From Anaeroplasma bactoclasticum (GTDB lineage Bacteria; Bacillota_I; Bacilli_A; ML615J-28; CAG-313): a DNA stretch of 48,491 bases. The notes below the pieces were generated by a model, which saw only the letters and a list, made by a program, of their open reading frames with translations, did not search any database and was not told the DNA's origin. This document shows positions 6,828 through 16,545 of the stretch, in pieces; position 1 is the stretch's first letter, and each line of letters opens with the position of its first letter. Location of the stretch: positions 1 to 48,491 of the forward strand of contig JAMPAL010000005.1 of the NCBI GenBank assembly GCA_023667245.1. Direction: 5' to 3'. A program made the translations under genes and the position numbers.

Positions 6828-6857
6828 AAGAGGGTAAAAAAGCCTTCTTTTTTCATT
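6828..6857 (+). terminator. probable weak terminator after pduL
   Basis: AAGAGG pairs with CCTTCTT (one bulge), followed by a T run, shortly after the stop. Confidence 0.5.
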
Positions 6858-6884
6858 CTTATAGAAAAAAAGATTAAAATAGTG

Positions 6885-6890
6885 TATAAT
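6885..6890 (+). promoter_or_regulatory. -10 box for the zinc-ribbon/mnmG operon
   Basis: TATAAT about 45 bp before the start; the -35 region is poor. Confidence 0.5.
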
Positions 6891-6930
6891 ATATAAAAGT
6901 AAAAAATACAAAAGGATTTAGGTGAAGAGT

Positions 6931-7161
6931 ATGATATGTCCTAAGTGTCATAATGAAAATAGATATGATGCCTTAACTTGTGATTTTTGTATGGCACCAT
7001 TACCCATGTCAAAAGAAAGAGAAGCATCAATTGCTAAGCAAAAGAAAATGGAGAAAAAGGCTAAAATGAATAAGTCACTAACTAAATTATTAGGACTATG
7101 TTTAGGCCTTGGTTTACTCATTTTAATTGTAATAGTTGCTTATATATTAAGGAAGTCGTAA
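6931..7161 (+). CDS. zinc-ribbon, single-pass membrane protein
   Basis: 76 residues from ATG 6931, which has AGGTGA 5 nt upstream; a GTG at 6922 would add three residues. An N-terminal zinc ribbon is visible (CPKC ... CDFC, two CxxC knuckles 13 residues apart), followed by a lysine-rich linker and one hydrophobic segment at the C-terminus. This zinc_ribbon-plus-TM layout is common in Firmicutes but has no settled function. One base separates its stop from mnmG, so it is the first gene of the mnmG-rsmG-soj operon. Confidence 0.8.
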   Translation: MICPKCHNENRYDALTCDFCMAPLPMSKEREASIAKQKKMEKKAKMNKSLTKLLGLCLGLGLLILIVIVAYILRKS

Positions 7162-7162
7162 T

Positions 7163-9100
7163 ATGGGTATTATATTCACAAAAGAAGAATTATTAAAAAA
7201 GAATCACTATGATGTAATTGTTGTTGGAGGAGGACATGCTGGAATTGAGGCCGCACTAGCTTGCGCTAGAATTGGTCTTCAAACTATAATGGTATGTGGT
7301 AGTTTTGAACGCATTGGAAATATGCCATGCAATCCCTCCATTGGTGGACCAGCTAAGGGTATTTTGGTACGTGAAATCGATGCATTAGGGGGACAAATGG
7401 CAAAGTCGGCCGATCACACTTGTTTGCAGGTGAAAATGCTCAATTTATCAAAAGGCCCTGCTGTTAGAGCTATGCGTGTGCAGTCAGATAAATTGGCTTA
7501 CGCAAAATATATGCAGTCTATAGTCGTTCAAGAAAAAAATTTAAATATATATATTGCTTTAGTGGATCAATTAATGACTTGTCAAGATGTAATTCAAGGG
7601 GTTGTTTTGGAAGATGGTATACAGATTTATTCACAAGCAGTAGTCATTACTACAGGAACATATTTATCTTCACGAGTACTTTGTGGAAAAAATGCAACAC
7701 CATCTGGTCCTGATGGGGAAAAGACCAATTATGGTTTGTCAACATCATTAAAGGAACTTGGATTTCAACTATTGCGTTTAAAGACTGGTACACCACCAAG
7801 AGTATATACAGATACAATTGATTTTTCAAAGGGGCAGTTAGAACTAGGTACTGATATGCCACTGACATTCAGTTATGAAACAAGTGCAAAGGATATGATT
7901 CCATTTGAAAAACAAATACCCTGCTATTTGATTTGGACAACACCAAAAACGCACGAGATCATTCGCTCTCACTTAACTGAATCTAGTATGTATTCTGGTA
8001 TTGTAGAGGGAGTTGGACCAAGATATTGTCCGTCCATCGAAGATAAATTAGTCCGTTTTTCTGATAAAGAACGTCATCAACTTTTTTTAGAACCAGAAAG
8101 TCTTTCACTTAATGAAACATATATTCAAGGTTTTTCGACGAGTATGCCACATGCTGTTCAAGAGGAAATGGTGCATTCTTTGCCAGGTTTTGAACATGCT
8201 AAAATAGCAAGATATGCTTATGCTATTGAATATGATGCCATTGATCCCCTCGAATTAAAACCTACTTTAGAATCCAAACGAGTAAGTGGATTATTTTTTG
8301 GTGGACAAGTGAATGGAACGAGTGGTTATGAAGAGGCCGCAGCTCAAGGATTAATAGCAGGTATCAATGCAAGTTGTTATATCCAAAAAAAGGAACCACT
8401 AGTTTTGAAAAGAAATGAAGCTTATATTGGAGTATTGATAGATGATTTGGTCACAAAAGGTGTAACGGATCCTTATCGAATGTTGACATCACGGGCAGAG
8501 TATCGCTTATTATTGCGACATGACAATGCAGATCAACGATTACTTCACTATGGATATAGAGTAGGGCTGATTCAAGAAAAGCGATACCAAGCCTACATAC
8601 TGAAGATGGAGAAATTAAAGGCAGAGAAAGAAAGATTAGTTCAAATGAAACTGACCCCTAAGGAGCATATCAATGCTTATTTGTCAAAAATCCCATCACC
8701 CATTTTAAAGGATGGTATTTCCGCAATCGAATTGATGAAGCGACCAGAAATTACTTATCAAGATATTGTGCAAATGTTAGATTTGAATATGCCATTAGAT
8801 GATGAATTAGGTAATCAAATCACTATTGAAATTAAGTATCAGGGATATATTGATAAAGAATTCAAAGAAGCTCAAAGAGTATTAAAACTAGAAAGTGTTA
8901 AAATTCCAGATGATATCAATTATCAAGAAATTGCCAATTTGGCTAGTGAGGCAAGAGAAAAATTAAATAAAGTAAGACCAAGAACGATTGCTCAGGCTAC
9001 AAGAATCAGTGGCGTCAATCCATCTGATATAGCCATATTATTAGTCTATATTGAGGCTAGAAGAAAAGGAAATCATATACATGACTCAAGAAGTGCATAA
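7163..9100 (+). CDS. mnmG: tRNA uridine-5-carboxymethylaminomethyl modification enzyme MnmG (GidA)
   Basis: 645 residues, close to the usual ~630. With MnmE it builds the cmnm5 group on wobble U34 of several tRNAs, using FAD. The dinucleotide-binding motif VVGGGHAG is at ~20-27 and the conserved [13 protein letters not shown] follows. [17 protein letters not shown] and [11 protein letters not shown] are family signatures. Its 3' end overlaps rsmG by 20 bp, the classic gidA-gidB arrangement near the Firmicute replication origin. mnmE is not in the window. Confidence 0.97.
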   Translation: MGIIFTKEELLKKNHYDVIVVGGGHAGIEAALACARIGLQTIMVCGSFERIGNMPCNPSIGGPAKGILVREIDALGGQMAKSADHTCLQVKMLNLSKGPAVRAMRVQSDKLAYAKYMQSIVVQEKNLNIYIALVDQLMTCQDVIQGVVLEDGIQIYSQAVVITTGTYLSSRVLCGKNATPSGPDGEKTNYGLSTSLKELGFQLLRLKTGTPPRVYTDTIDFSKGQLELGTDMPLTFSYETSAKDMIPFEKQIPCYLIWTTPKTHEIIRSHLTESSMYSGIVEGVGPRYCPSIEDKLVRFSDKERHQLFLEPESLSLNETYIQGFSTSMPHAVQEEMVHSLPGFEHAKIARYAYAIEYDAIDPLELKPTLESKRVSGLFFGGQVNGTSGYEEAAAQGLIAGINASCYIQKKEPLVLKRNEAYIGVLIDDLVTKGVTDPYRMLTSRAEYRLLLRHDNADQRLLHYGYRVGLIQEKRYQAYILKMEKLKAEKERLVQMKLTPKEHINAYLSKIPSPILKDGISAIELMKRPEITYQDIVQMLDLNMPLDDELGNQITIEIKYQGYIDKEFKEAQRVLKLESVKIPDDINYQEIANLASEAREKLNKVRPRTIAQATRISGVNPSDIAILLVYIEARRKGNHIHDSRSA

Positions 9101-9791
9101 GTATAACTACATTTTAAATGAATTGATTCACTTAGATAACAAACAAGAAGAGTTGTTATATATATATTATCAATTGTTAGTAGAGTGGTCAAAGCAAATG
9201 AATCTTACAAGTATTATCGACTTAGCTGGTGTATATATCAAACACTTTTATGATAGCATTTTGGCGCTAAAAAAAATGGAATTCAAAGGCAAAGCAACGT
9301 TATTAGATGTAGGAACAGGTGCTGGTTTTCCTGGAATTGTCTTAAAAATTGTGTATCCAGATTTAGAAGTAACACTACTAGAACCAACCACTAAAAGATG
9401 TCTATTTCTAACCAAAGTGATACAAACTTTGCAATTAGAAGGCATTCAAGTAGTAAATGAAAGAGCAGAACATTATATCAAATTAGGCAGAGAATCCTTT
9501 GATTTTGTTGCTGCAAGAGCGGTTGCACCATTAAATATATTAGCGGAATTAACGATTCCATATGTAAAAAAGGGCGGATATTTTTTGGCATTAAAAGGGC
9601 AAAACTATCAAGAAGAATTGGAAAATGCTAAAAATGCTATTTCAAAACTAGGGGCAAAAGTAGAAAAAATTGCTATTTTTCAGTTGCCTGAATCATCAGG
9701 GGATAGAACAATTATACATATTCAAAAGGTAACAACCACACCACTGACCTACCCTAGAGTATATGCAAAGATTAAAAGTCACCCTCTATAG
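9081..9791 (+). CDS. rsmG: 16S rRNA (guanine527-N7)-methyltransferase RsmG (GidB)
   Basis: 236 residues from ATG 9081 (AAGGA ~10 nt upstream); an earlier in-frame start at 9051 lies deeper inside mnmG and is less likely. RsmG methylates G527 of 16S rRNA with SAM. The SAM-binding loop [12 protein letters not shown] and the family motifs AARAVAPL and SSGDRTI are present. It is translationally coupled to mnmG and followed 12 bp later by soj. Confidence 0.96.
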   Translation: MTQEVHKYNYILNELIHLDNKQEELLYIYYQLLVEWSKQMNLTSIIDLAGVYIKHFYDSILALKKMEFKGKATLLDVGTGAGFPGIVLKIVYPDLEVTLLEPTTKRCLFLTKVIQTLQLEGIQVVNERAEHYIKLGRESFDFVAARAVAPLNILAELTIPYVKKGGYFLALKGQNYQEELENAKNAISKLGAKVEKIAIFQLPESSGDRTIIHIQKVTTTPLTYPRVYAKIKSHPL

Positions 9792-9803
9792 AAGGAGAAA
9801 AGT

Positions 9804-10586
9804 ATGGGCAAAATTATAGCCATTGTCAACCAAAAAGGTGGTGTAGGCAAAACAACAACAACAATAAATTTAGGAGCTGCGCTTGCATATAAAAGTCAAA
9901 AAGTACTAATTATTGATTATGATCAACAAGCTAATGCAACTATAGGACTAGGAATTAATCGTGAAGACATATTGTTTGATATATCTGATTTTTTCACACA
10001 TGTGGGTTTATTGAGGCAAGCTATTTTAAAAACGAGAGTAAAAAATTTATGGATTATTCCCGCTTCAATTAAATTAGCCAATATTGAAGAAAGCCTTTAT
10101 ACTTTAGAAGATAGAGTTTATTTATTACAAAAAAAATTAAAACGGATACAAAAAGAATTTGATTATATTCTAATTGATTGTCCCCCTTCCTTAGGATTGA
10201 TTGTGGATAATGCTTTATATGCTAGTGATTCTGTCCTAATTCCAGTGGAATGTAGTTTTTTTTCGTATGATGCTTTAACTCAAATGGTCAATAAAATCAA
10301 TAAAATTCAACAAGAAAAAAAACTGGAAATAGAGGGAATCTTACTTACAAAGTTGGATAATCGGAATACTCTAGGCTATGAAATTCAAGAAAAAGTCAAT
10401 TTCTTTTTTCCAGAGAAAACGTTTAAAACGGTGATTACACGTTCATCTCATATTCAAGAATCTCCTATGCATGGTGAATCAGTTATCCAGTTTTCCTTTC
10501 ATTCTAGAGGATCAAAAGAATATCGAAATTTAGCAAGTGAAATTTTAGAAAAAAAGAATAAAGAAAAAGATGAGGAACATATATGA
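9804..10586 (+). CDS. soj: ParA/Soj chromosome-partitioning ATPase
   Basis: 260 residues. The deviant Walker A KGGVGKTTTT lies near residues 11-20, Walker B is LIDCPPSLG, and QQANAT follows the A' region. ParA ATPases bind DNA and ATP and act with ParB/Spo0J on origin segregation and DnaA control. AAGGAGAAAAGT precedes the start. The gene downstream is not parB/spo0J but a DUF951 protein overlapping by 4 bases, which is unusual for this locus. Either parB is elsewhere or Soj acts alone. Confidence 0.93.
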   Translation: MGKIIAIVNQKGGVGKTTTTINLGAALAYKSQKVLIIDYDQQANATIGLGINREDILFDISDFFTHVGLLRQAILKTRVKNLWIIPASIKLANIEESLYTLEDRVYLLQKKLKRIQKEFDYILIDCPPSLGLIVDNALYASDSVLIPVECSFFSYDALTQMVNKINKIQQEKKLEIEGILLTKLDNRNTLGYEIQEKVNFFFPEKTFKTVITRSSHIQESPMHGESVIQFSFHSRGSKEYRNLASEILEKKNKEKDEEHI

Positions 10587-10786
10587 TAGAAGCAACCTCG
10601 GTAGAATTAGGAGATATTTTAAAATTTAAAAAAAATCATCCTTGTGGTGGAACCACTTGGAAAGTATTAAGAATAGGTATCGATTATAAATTAGAATGTA
10701 CTACTTGCAAACGAATGGTAATGATGAGTAGAATTGAGGCGCTGAAGCGTACAGTCAAATTAATAAAGACAAATCAGCAAGAATAA
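10583..10786 (+). CDS. DUF951 family protein
   Basis: 67 residues, start overlapping the soj stop (ATGA). DUF951 signature: an HPCGG...WKVLRIGIDYKLEC core followed by TTCKRMVM, giving one Cys plus a CxxC pair that may bind zinc. In Firmicutes this family sits beside the soj/spo0J and ychF genes; it may bind nucleic acid but its function is not established. Last gene of the operon. Confidence 0.9.
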   Translation: MIEATSVELGDILKFKKNHPCGGTTWKVLRIGIDYKLECTTCKRMVMMSRIEALKRTVKLIKTNQQE

Positions 10787-10805
10787 AGATTAAAATATAT
10801 CAATC

Positions 10806-10857
10806 AAAAAAGAAAGAAATGATATTTTGGAGTAAGAATATCCTTTCTTTCTTTTTT
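10806..10857. terminator. strong terminator after the mnmG operon
   Basis: About 20-bp stem with one mismatch (AAAAAAGAAAGAAA-GATATT against AATATC-TTTCTTTCTTTTTT), about 10-base loop, T-rich end. Confidence 0.9.
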
Positions 10858-10930
10858 ACATTTTTTAACTAAATTTAATGTATCATATATAAAAAACCAT
10901 GATGTGGCGAGAGAAGATGCATAGGAGGTA

Positions 10931-10990
10931 AAAAAGGGAAAAAAAGAAAAACACAATAATATGGAAATTATTTTCTTTTTTCCCCCTTTT
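10931..10990. other. long A/G-C/T inverted repeat upstream of spoIIE
   Basis: AAAAAGGGAAAAAAAGAAAA (10931-10950) can pair with TTTTCTTTTTTCCCCCTTTT (10971-10990) with small bulges, looping 20 nt. It lies 50 bp before spoIIE and after a separate strong terminator. An AGGAGGT sequence (10923-10929) stands just before it. It could be a second terminator or an attenuator of spoIIE. Confidence 0.5.
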
Positions 10991-11040
10991 ATGACAACAT
11001 AACTTGATATAATCAAAGTAATATATCAAAGAGGTGACTT

Positions 11041-13275
11041 ATGTTAAAGAAAATTAATATGATTATCGTTACATTTTTTTTAGTACTAACTGTTAAAGGT
11101 GATTTTTTATTTGCGCTTTATTTACCGGTTTTACTATTTTACTTATTCAAAGATAAAAAAAATATATATTATATTTACCCTACTTCCTTGATAAGCTTAT
11201 TGCTATTTGATCGAGGTATGATTTTACCTTATTTGATATTGATAACTTTATCTACACTCCTTTTCTTTTTATTTCGTATGGGAATTCAAAAAGAAATGGT
11301 ATTGTTTACCAAAACCAAATGGATGATTAGTATATATATATGTATAATCAATATACTTTCCTTTTTTGTTTATCCCAAAATAAATATGCTCATTACCAAC
11401 ATCATTTATACCATCATAAGCATAGGAATCTATCTATTTTTGGATTATTATTTATCCAAGTTATTAAAAGATGTGGAAAATATGGAAGAAAGGTTTTTGA
11501 TTAATGATAATGATACCTATCACACTTATATTTACTTAGAAATTTTATTGGCAATTTTTGCAACTATTGGTGCAAGTTATATTTATGTGTTTGGATTCAA
11601 TTTGTCAGTTGTAATAGGAACATACTTTGCGATGTACTTGAGTAGGAGATTTAAAAATATATATAGTTTACTTTACGGTATTTGTATTGTAGTATTAGAA
11701 TATTTAATTTTTCAAATTGATGAGAGTGTATTGATTCTCTTGGTATCGGGTATATATGCAATAAGAAGTATATATACTATTGGTATTTTTAATGTCTTTT
11801 TAGTCATGATTATTTTTACTAAAAGTATGGACAACCCTTATTTATATTTGTCACTCATGGCAACAAGTATTTTATTTGAAATCCTATCTTATTTTTTTAT
11901 GCCTAAAATTACAGAAGATGTGAGTCCGTATAAAGAGATACATGAAGTGGCACAAAAAAACGTAAATGATGAAATATTAAAATTTGCGGGATTCTTAGAT
12001 CAATTTGTAATGGGATTCCAAAATCCTAAAGGATACAATGAAAGATTGAGTAATGGTATCAAAACCATTGTCAATGAACATTGTAAAAATTGTTCTAAGC
12101 AAAAAGAATGCTTTCACCAACACAAATCCAATTTATATTTTGCATTTAAGGACATTTTGACAGCAGATGAGCATATAGACTTAAACCATGAATCTTATAT
12201 ACAAACATGTGAAAAATATCCGTCCATTTCTTCTACAGCAAGACTTCTTCGTAGTCATTTTGATTATCAAAATATTAACAAAAATGAAGGGGATGCCAAT
12301 AACTATATTTTGCTTGCTCAAATCAGTGGTGTATCTAACGCACTTAAAAATTATGTATTAGATACAACGTCTAAAAGTGAATTGGATTATCATTTGTTAC
12401 AAAAAGCCAAAGAGTATTTAAAAGATTTAGATATTCACATTACTTATTATGAAGTATTACGTAGTTATACGGATGATTTTTTAATAGCTATAGGCATTAA
12501 AAACAAGACACTTTTTCAGGTAAAACAAACATTAGTTACATTATTTAGACTGATTACCAAAACAGAAGTATCAGTAGAAGAAGTAAAGCAAGATAATACA
12601 ACTATTTATTTACATATCTTACCCAAAATTGTTTTGGATATTACCTATGCTTATGGTGCACTTCCTTCTGAAGATGAAATGATTAGTGGGGATAATTTTT
12701 TAATTAAGGAGTTAGATAATGGACACATGTTATTTGCTATTTCTGATGGAATGGGGAAAGGATATAGTGCTTTTTGTGAAAGCGATATGACATTAAAGTT
12801 AGTTCAAAATATAGTAGGATTAAATGTCGAATCTTCTACAGCACTTTCTATTCTCAATACTTTCCATGTTGTGCAAGATTATTTAGAACGATATGCTACA
12901 CTTGATTTTTTAGACATCAATCGGAAAAATAAAATGGCTACATTTTATAAAATGGGGGCCAATACTACTTATATCTTTAAGACAAATGGCATGGTGGACA
13001 AAATCATTAATAAGAGTCTGCCTCTTGGTATTGACGAAGAAATTGATGCAAAAGAATATATATTAGAACCAGGTGATTTAATTATTATGAGTAGTGATGG
13101 TGTATTAGAAAATCTCATTGATAATGACGAATTAGAAAGATTTATTTCTAATGCAAGAAATTTAGCACCAGAACAAATAGTTTATGAAATTCTTAATTAT
13201 ACACTTCATCATGAAATTAAAGTAAAAGATGATATGACACTCATTGCGCTAAAAGTATCTATGCACGAAAATTAA
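11041..13275 (+). CDS. spoIIE: stage II sporulation protein E (PP2C-type phosphatase)
   Basis: 744 residues. The first ~290 residues are a series of hydrophobic segments (about ten membrane helices). A linker follows with the SpoIIE-type cysteine cluster HCKNCSKQKECF near 347-358. A C-terminal PP2C domain (~545-740) carries GDNF, SDGMGKG (~568) and SSDGVLEN metal-binding motifs. In Bacillus, SpoIIE localises to the polar septum and dephosphorylates SpoIIAA to activate sigma-F in the forespore. AGAGGTGA precedes ATG and a TATAAT lies at about 11009. Monocistronic, ended by a terminator. The length is slightly below B. subtilis SpoIIE (~827). Confidence 0.93.
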   Translation: MLKKINMIIVTFFLVLTVKGDFLFALYLPVLLFYLFKDKKNIYYIYPTSLISLLLFDRGMILPYLILITLSTLLFFLFRMGIQKEMVLFTKTKWMISIYICIINILSFFVYPKINMLITNIIYTIISIGIYLFLDYYLSKLLKDVENMEERFLINDNDTYHTYIYLEILLAIFATIGASYIYVFGFNLSVVIGTYFAMYLSRRFKNIYSLLYGICIVVLEYLIFQIDESVLILLVSGIYAIRSIYTIGIFNVFLVMIIFTKSMDNPYLYLSLMATSILFEILSYFFMPKITEDVSPYKEIHEVAQKNVNDEILKFAGFLDQFVMGFQNPKGYNERLSNGIKTIVNEHCKNCSKQKECFHQHKSNLYFAFKDILTADEHIDLNHESYIQTCEKYPSISSTARLLRSHFDYQNINKNEGDANNYILLAQISGVSNALKNYVLDTTSKSELDYHLLQKAKEYLKDLDIHITYYEVLRSYTDDFLIAIGIKNKTLFQVKQTLVTLFRLITKTEVSVEEVKQDNTTIYLHILPKIVLDITYAYGALPSEDEMISGDNFLIKELDNGHMLFAISDGMGKGYSAFCESDMTLKLVQNIVGLNVESSTALSILNTFHVVQDYLERYATLDFLDINRKNKMATFYKMGANTTYIFKTNGMVDKIINKSLPLGIDEEIDAKEYILEPGDLIIMSSDGVLENLIDNDELERFISNARNLAPEQIVYEILNYTLHHEIKVKDDMTLIALKVSMHEN

Positions 13276-13286
13276 ATCATATCAAT

Positions 13287-13331
13287 AAAAAGGTGATGTA
13301 TACAATTTGTTCTTGTACATCACCTTTTTAC
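13287..13331 (+). terminator. terminator after spoIIE
   Basis: AAAAAGGTGATGTA pairs perfectly with TACATCACCTTTTT (14 bp), 15-base loop. Confidence 0.92.
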
Positions 13332-13418
13332 AATACGAATTACAAAACTTTAACATTTATTTAGTGATTTTTAAACATAAATATGTTAAAATACAAATAA
13401 TTGTTGAGGTGAATAGAT

Positions 13419-14090
13419 ATGATACAAATATTGTTAGTTGAAGATGATCAAGATTTAAATCAACTGATTGCGTATTATTTGAAAAGAGCGCATTATGAAG
13501 TGACCATATGTGTGAATGGGATGGAGGCTTTAAAAATGATATTATCATCACATTTTGATTTGGTGATTAGTGATATTATGATGCCAGGAATGGATGGATT
13601 TGGATTGGCAACTAAAATTAGAGAAATTGATCATATGATTCCTATTTTGTTTATCAGTGCTTTAGAAGATCAAACATCCAAAAAAAGAGGATTTCAACTA
13701 GGTATTGATGACTATTTGGTAAAACCATTTGATATTGATGAACTCGTATTCAGAGTGGAAGCCTTACTTAGACGCGCAAAACTGATGATACATCAAAAAA
13801 TTTCAATAGGTAATTTGATATTAGATAAAGAAGAACATATGGCATATGTCAATGGGGAAGAACTTGCACTAACTGTAAGAGAATTCGATTTATTGTTTCG
13901 ACTATTATCTACGCCTAAAAAGACTTTTACAAGGTCTAATCTGATGGAAGAATTTTGGGGATTTGATTCTTCAGCAACTTCTAGAACTGTAGATGTTTAT
14001 ATGGCTAAATTAAGAGAAAAGACAAAAGATTGTAATGGATTTGATATTGTTACTGTCCATGGTCTTGGGTATAAGGCTGTTTTAAGATGA
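13419..14090 (+). CDS. OmpR/PhoB-type response regulator
   Basis: 223 residues. The receiver domain has the acidic pair in VEDD, phospho-acceptor D52 (VISDIMMPG) and K102 (LVKPFD). The C-terminal winged helix (~125-223) ends with the SATSRTVDVYMAKLREK recognition-helix region and VHGLGYK wing. GAGGTGA precedes the ATG. The start of the kinase overlaps its stop by 4 bases, so the pair is one operon. Target genes are unknown; the membrane genes directly downstream are candidates. Confidence 0.95.
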   Translation: MIQILLVEDDQDLNQLIAYYLKRAHYEVTICVNGMEALKMILSSHFDLVISDIMMPGMDGFGLATKIREIDHMIPILFISALEDQTSKKRGFQLGIDDYLVKPFDIDELVFRVEALLRRAKLMIHQKISIGNLILDKEEHMAYVNGEELALTVREFDLLFRLLSTPKKTFTRSNLMEEFWGFDSSATSRTVDVYMAKLREKTKDCNGFDIVTVHGLGYKAVLR

Positions 14091-15145
14091 AAAAGAATCG
14101 TTTCAATCAACAATCTCAATTTTCATTTATAGGCTTTATGCTATTTTGTTTAGATATTGGTGTAACTGTTTGTGTAGTGGTCTTTGTTTATAATATCTTA
14201 AAGAATTACCATGCTCCGTCTTATCTTATTTTTGTTATCATGGCAATTGTAATCGTTCTTCTTGCTTTTGTGTGTTCTATCATTGATATGGTGCGTAGAA
14301 AAAAAACAATAGAAAAGCCTCTTTATCAAATCTTAGAGGCAACAAAGAGCATTACTTTTGGCAACTATGCTATTGAATTACAACCAAGACACCATAGGGC
14401 ATATTATGATGCTTTTGATTTAATTATGGAAAACTTAAATCAAATGGCTAGGGCCTTAGCCGATACAGAAATGTTAAAATCCGATTTTATTTCTAGCGTG
14501 TCACATGAAATAAAAACACCGCTAGCAATTATTCAAAATTATGCCATTACTTTATCAAAAAACAATATTAGTGACGAACAAAGACAAAAGAGTGTAAAAA
14601 TTTTAGTCGATACAACGGATAGATTAACCCATTTAGTGATGAATATTTTACAACTAAATAAACTAGAGAATCAAGCCATTTTGCCTCCAAAAACAATTGT
14701 TTTTGTGAATCAAATTTTAGAAAATGCGATTTTGCAGTATGAGAAGGAGATTGAAAAAAAGCAATTGGAATTGATTTGTGATTTCGAAGATATTAGATTA
14801 GAAACAGTGGAACCCTATCTTGAAATCATACTCAATAATCTCATTTCTAATGCTATTAAATTTACAAGTGAAAAAGGGACTATTACTTTATGTCTATATG
14901 TGCAACGTCATCAAATGGTTTTTTCTATCGCGGATAATGGATGTGGTATGTCCCCTACTACTGGAAGTCATATTTTCGAAAAATTTTATCAAGGAGATAC
15001 CTCTCACAAACAAGAAGGAAATGGTTTAGGGCTTTCTCTTGTCAAAAAAGCGGTGGATTATTTAGAGGGTGAAATAGAAGTAGAAAGCATATTGAATCAA
15101 GGGACCACATTTACGGTTAAATTAGGCGGTATTATTAATGAATAA
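14087..15145 (+). CDS. membrane sensor histidine kinase
   Basis: 352 residues. Two membrane helices (~12-37 and ~46-68) are separated by only about eight residues, so there is almost no extracellular sensor domain, as in intramembrane-sensing kinases. HAMP-like linker, then HisKA with H140 in SVSHEIKTPL, then HATPase with N (NNLISNAIKF), ADNGCG and GNGLGLSL boxes. It presumably phosphorylates the regulator encoded upstream. The end overlaps the next membrane gene by 8 bases. The signal may come from a membrane stress or from a partner protein. Confidence 0.94.
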   Translation: MKKNRFNQQSQFSFIGFMLFCLDIGVTVCVVVFVYNILKNYHAPSYLIFVIMAIVIVLLAFVCSIIDMVRRKKTIEKPLYQILEATKSITFGNYAIELQPRHHRAYYDAFDLIMENLNQMARALADTEMLKSDFISSVSHEIKTPLAIIQNYAITLSKNNISDEQRQKSVKILVDTTDRLTHLVMNILQLNKLENQAILPPKTIVFVNQILENAILQYEKEIEKKQLELICDFEDIRLETVEPYLEIILNNLISNAIKFTSEKGTITLCLYVQRHQMVFSIADNGCGMSPTTGSHIFEKFYQGDTSHKQEGNGLGLSLVKKAVDYLEGEIEVESILNQGTTFTVKLGGIINE

Positions 15146-16046
15146 GAAATATCGTTTATTACAGTGGATCAAAAAGCCTCATGGTATTGGTTTAGGGGTA
15201 TTTTATGTATTTGCAGTAGCTATTATTGTAGGTGCTATTTATATGGCTACAATAGAAAGTAGTGTAATTGCGTATGGTGTATATGGACTATCTGCAGTAT
15301 CATTAGCATATATGGTTTACACAATTGTATACTATGCACCAATTATCAAAAAAAAAGTCAGCTACTTTGCTAGGCAATATGCTTTTACACATCATCTTCT
15401 TGACAATTATGGATTTCGGACACTTGTTTTTACAACCTTTTCATTTTGTATCAATGTAGGCTATGCTATATTTGAGGGAATATTAGGTATTGTATTTATG
15501 TCTATTTGGTATATATCTTTATCAGGTTATTATTTTATATTAAGCATAGCTAGGGGAAGTATTTTATGGCGTCATCCAAAAAGAAGGAAGAATGTAAAAC
15601 AGTTAGTGGGAGAGGCATTGCAACAATATCAACATTGTGGCATTTTGTTAGTTGTGTTAACACTTGCTTTATCCATAGCTATTATACAAATGGTGTATGC
15701 CAATAAAGGTTTTATTCATCTTGGTTTTACAATATATGCATCAGCTGCATATACGTTTTATAAGTTGATAATGTCAATTGTTCATCTTGGAAAGGCAAAA
15801 AAGGAAAAAGATTATCGCATTCAATCATTAAGAAATATTGGATTTGCGGAAGCACTGGTTTCTGTATTGGCACTCCAAACAGCTATGTTTGCTTCGTTTT
15901 CAAATGAACAAATGAATGCAGCAGTATTTAATGCCATAACTGGTGGGGTAGTTGTTTTAATCATTTTAGTACTAGGTATATATATGATTATAGTGGGGGA
16001 TTCAAAACGAAAAAGAATCGAGAAAAGGGGAAAAGAAAATGAGTAA
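15138..16046 (+). CDS. polytopic membrane protein, unknown function
   Basis: 302 residues with about seven hydrophobic segments (roughly 19-38, 44-66, 95-115, 118-138, 168-187, 195-215, 236-252, 267-287). Charged cytoplasmic loops include a basic stretch WRHPKRRKNVK near 144-154. No enzymatic motif is seen. Its overlaps with the kinase upstream and a small membrane protein downstream (8 bases each) put it in the two-component operon, so it may be the kinase's membrane partner or its output. Confidence 0.8.
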   Translation: MNKKYRLLQWIKKPHGIGLGVFYVFAVAIIVGAIYMATIESSVIAYGVYGLSAVSLAYMVYTIVYYAPIIKKKVSYFARQYAFTHHLLDNYGFRTLVFTTFSFCINVGYAIFEGILGIVFMSIWYISLSGYYFILSIARGSILWRHPKRRKNVKQLVGEALQQYQHCGILLVVLTLALSIAIIQMVYANKGFIHLGFTIYASAAYTFYKLIMSIVHLGKAKKEKDYRIQSLRNIGFAEALVSVLALQTAMFASFSNEQMNAAVFNAITGGVVVLIILVLGIYMIIVGDSKRKRIEKRGKENE

Positions 16047-16428
16047 GGATAATCGGCGCTTTTTTTATCAATATAAAGCATTGACAAAACAAGAGAAGCA
16101 ACAAATTGAAAGTATCAGAAAAGAATATACCTCATTAGAAAAAAATAATGATTTATCAAAAATCAAATCTTTCCACCATAGGGTAAAATTGTATCCACAA
16201 TTACTTTGTATAAGTATAGGAATTTTGGGTTGTTTGGTATTTGGACTTGGTATGAGTATGATACTGGTTTGGAAAAAGCTTTTTTGGGGCACTTGTATAG
16301 GCTGTGTAGGAATAGTCATTATGCTTGGGGTAAAACAGATATATATGAAAATCCACTATCATCAAAAAGAAAAGTATGCCCGAATGATTTTAGAATTGTC
16401 ATCTCATTTGTTAGAAAAAGACGAGTAA
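16039..16428 (+). CDS. small membrane protein, paralogue of the next gene
   Basis: 129 residues: soluble N-terminal helix-rich part (IESIRKEYTSLEKNND), two hydrophobic segments (~53-75 and 82-99), short basic tail. It shares layout and motifs with the protein encoded at 16546 (IR.EY, then a G-rich first helix with LGxGM, then a second helix and a KxKYAxxILxLS tail), so the two are tandem duplicates. It overlaps the upstream gene by 8 bases. Function unknown. Confidence 0.78.
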   Translation: MSKDNRRFFYQYKALTKQEKQQIESIRKEYTSLEKNNDLSKIKSFHHRVKLYPQLLCISIGILGCLVFGLGMSMILVWKKLFWGTCIGCVGIVIMLGVKQIYMKIHYHQKEKYARMILELSSHLLEKDE

Positions 16429-16478
16429 TATGGTTTTACAAAACATTTACAAAAGAAATACAAAATACTTGAAATATG

Positions 16479-16510
16479 TTGACAAATTAGAAATATCCTG
16501 ATGGTATAAT
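16479..16510 (+). promoter_or_regulatory. promoter of the second small membrane protein
   Basis: TTGACA (16479-16484) and an extended -10 TGGTATAAT (TATAAT at 16505-16510). The spacer is 20 nt, too long for ordinary use of both elements; the extended -10 may carry it. It gives the second paralogue its own transcription start. Confidence 0.6.
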
Positions 16511-16545
16511 AGTAGTGAAAAAATGAAATGAAAGGAAAAAAGACG

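Noticed and set aside
6284-6856. 190-codon antisense frame over pduL
   Set aside because: It mirrors the codon pattern of pduL and lacks a ribosome site and any family motif.
10804-11016. 70-codon minus-strand frame between the DUF951 gene and spoIIE
   Set aside because: It runs through a terminator and an inverted repeat; low-complexity Lys/Phe/Ser product.
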